NCBI RefSeq assembly: GCF_029227915.1
Contig: NC_079876.1
Location: 9,178,001 to 9,242,000 of the forward strand
Source: Hydractinia symbiolongicarpus
Lineage: Eukaryota; Cnidaria; Hydrozoa; Anthoathecata; Hydractiniidae
DNA: 64,000 nt
Direction of reading: 5' to 3'
A program made the position numbers and the translations under genes. The notes under the pieces are model-generated. The model searched no databases. It saw only the letters and a program-made list of their open reading frames with translations, and was not told the DNA's origin. This document shows positions 62,426 to 64,000 of this stretch, piece after piece; the stretch's first letter is position 1, and each line of letters begins with the position of its first letter.

Positions 62426-64000
62426 CAGCGATTACACTGGGCGCTGTGGTAGCGCTTCATTTAAGAATTAAGATAAGAAAGTCATTTTTTACTGTGGGAC
62501 CAATCCTAGCCGTTATTGCGCGCTGAAGAAACAGCGACAGTTTCAAAAAATACATTTCATTGACTTTCTAACGGTGTCAGTCCGTTTGAGTTACAACGGT
62601 TGGGTCATATATTCGCACCAACATGTATTTAGCGATATTTTTCTCATATTACTAGGTTGCATCGCTTTTAACAGTGAAACGATTGACTGTGGGACTAAAT
62701 TGAACTGATTTTGGTCTGTGACCTTATAAATGTTATAAGTGAGACAAGTGGACTCCAAGAAATAACATTCTTTTTAACTTGACATGATTGCCGGAACTGA
62801 GCGATTACACTGGGCGCTGTGGTAGCGCTTCATTTAAGAATTTAGATAAAAAAGTCATTCTTTTGCTGTGGGACCAATCCTAGCCATTAGCGCGCGCTGA
62901 AGAAATAGCGACAGTTTCAAAAACTACATTTTATTGATTTTCTAACGGTATCAATCCGCTTCGGTTACAACTAATGCGTCACATATTCGTACCAACATGT
63001 ATTTTTTGATATTTTTCAGGTATCACTAGGTTGTATGGCTTTTAACAGCGAAACGATTGACTGTGGGACTTAATTGATCCGATTATGGACTGTGACACTA
63101 TAAATGTGAAAGTGAGACAATTGGACTCCAAGAAATAACATTCTTCTCAATTTGAATTGATTGCCGAAACTCAGCGATTACACTGGGCGCTGTGGTAGCG
63201 CTTCATTTAAGAATTAAGATGAGAAAGTCATTTTTTTACTGTGGGACCAATCCTAGCCGTTATTGCGCGCTGAAGAAACAGCAACAGTTTCAAAAACTGC
63301 ATTTCATTGACTTTCTAACGGTGTCAGTCCGTTTGAGTTACAACGGTTGGGACATATATTCGCACCAACATGTATTTAACGATATTTTTCTCATATTACT
63401 AGGTTGCATCGCTTTTAACAGTGAAACGATTGACTGTGGGACTAAATTGAACTGATTTTGGTCTGTGACCTTATAAATATTATAAGTGAGACAAGTGGAC
63501 ACCAAGAATTAACATTCTTTTTAACTTGACATGATTGCCGGAACTGAGCGATTACACTGGGCGCTGTGGTAGCGCTTTATTTAAGAATTTAGATAAATAA
63601 GCCATTTTTTACTGTGGGACCAATCCTAGCTGTTATCGAGCGCTGAAGAAATAGCAACAGTTTCAAAAACTACATTTCACTGACTTTCTAACGGTGTCAG
63701 TCCGTTTGAGTTACGACGGTTGGATCATATTTTCGTACCAACATGTATTTAGCGATATTTTTCTCATATTACTAGGTTGCATCGCTTTTAACAGTGAAAC
63801 GATTGACTGTGGGACTAAATTGAACTGATTTTGGTCTGTGACCTTATAAATGTTATAAGTGAGACAAGTGGACTCCAAGAAATAACATTCTTTTTAACTT
63901 GACATGATTGCCGGAACTGAGCGATTACACCGGGCGCTGTGGTAGCGCTTCATTTAAGAATTTAGATAAATAAGCCATTTTTTACTGTGGGACCAATCCT
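62426..64000 (+). repeat. start of a further, rearranged hexamer unit (runs off the window)
   Basis: The unit opens as at 59820, but the third monomer is chimeric: TTTAGATAAAAAAGTCATTC joins to TTGCTGTGGGACCAATCC near 62850, and the next junction puts a class III middle after ACTAATGCGTCACATATTCG near 63000. The pair-mate monomer (63172 on) then follows, so about two monomers of the standard order have been skipped. The array continues past 64000. Confidence 0.78.

Larger units (their letters stand above)
1..64000. repeat. satellite array, ~373-bp monomer, interrupted by two retroelement copies
   Basis: Every satellite stretch can be read as head-to-tail monomers beginning near the word CAGCGATTACACTGGGCGCT. 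In the first 6 kb the starts fall at 1, 375, 748, 1121, 1495, 1869, 2243, 2616, 2989, 3362, 3736, 4108, 4482, 4856, 5229, 5603 and 5976, i.e. spacings of 372-374 bp. The best conserved core runs from GCGCGCTGAAGAAATAGCG through the word GTTTCAAAAACTACATTTC to TTCGTACCAACATGTATTT. Three tail classes recur: I (TGTGACCTGATAAATGTGAT), II (GTGACCTTATAAATGTTATA) and III (GACCCTATAAATGTGAAAGT). All monomers share one orientation. The array runs off both ends of the window. No match to a named satellite family is claimed. Confidence 0.97.

Noticed and set aside
18499-63455. A recurring 87-codon plus-strand frame (18499, 21110, 26324, 37497, 38617, 52399, 53141, 55376, 56118, 57608, 58350, 59840, 60582, 63192) and 61-65-codon relatives (48006, 49491, 49688)
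   Set aside because: The frames lie within the satellite monomer, start at GTG or other non-ATG codons, and are broken in sister monomers by T-run length changes (six versus seven T, as at 21837 versus 21090) and by stops. Their similarity reflects repeat homology, not protein selection.
1-64000. CRISPR-like regularity
   Set aside because: The whole about 373-bp unit is repeated without unique spacers, and no cas-like gene is present.
1-64000. Telomeric repeats or rDNA at the edges of the array
   Set aside because: No short telomere-type tandem words or rRNA sequence were seen; the satellite runs to both ends.

Overview
This window is one continuous block of satellite DNA. A monomer of about 373 bp (observed spacing about 372-374 bp where measured) is repeated head to tail from the first base to the last, roughly 150 copies in about 57 kb. 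It is interrupted only by two copies of the same 5'-truncated non-LTR retrotransposon (5988-9252 and 13734-16997). I see no host gene, tRNA, rRNA, CRISPR array or bacterial-type operon. The AT-rich base composition, the long satellite with higher-order repeats, and a LINE with AATAAA signal and A-rich tail all point to a eukaryotic nuclear genome, most likely an invertebrate animal. The phylum cannot be fixed from this sequence. Centromeric, pericentromeric or subtelomeric heterochromatin is an inference.

Layout. 1-5987: four monomer types (A, B, C, D) arranged as an ABCD tetramer (1-1494), an expanded pentamer (1495-3361), an A-BC-D trimer (3362-4481) and A/B pairs up to the first retroelement. 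5988-9252: retroelement copy 1. 9253-13733: twelve monomers dominated by a 1,120-bp A-BC-D trimer. 13734-16997: retroelement copy 2, with identical satellite junctions, about 7,746 bp downstream of copy 1. 16998-21836: mixed monomers. 21837-26303: a 2,233-bp six-monomer period. 26304-30650: monomers rich in one subclass. 30651-36456: a 3,356-bp nine-monomer period. 36673-38892: a 1,120-bp trimer duplicated in tandem. 39343-46431: a 1,493-bp tetramer period. 46432-52378: irregular monomers. 52379-64000: a 2,232-bp hexamer period whose central units are nearly identical.

How it works together. The retroelement looks like a passenger. Both copies share the same endonuclease/reverse-transcriptase frameshift and the same damaged motif residues, sit in the same base of the same monomer type, and differ by about a dozen substitutions and one indel by eye. 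One insertion was therefore copied with its satellite flanks into a 7.7-kb composite repeat rather than inserting twice. The rest of the window records local cycles of unequal exchange and conversion on one monomer family, each neighbourhood with its own higher-order period. The many short open frames in the satellite are recurrent by-products of the repeat and are not called as genes.
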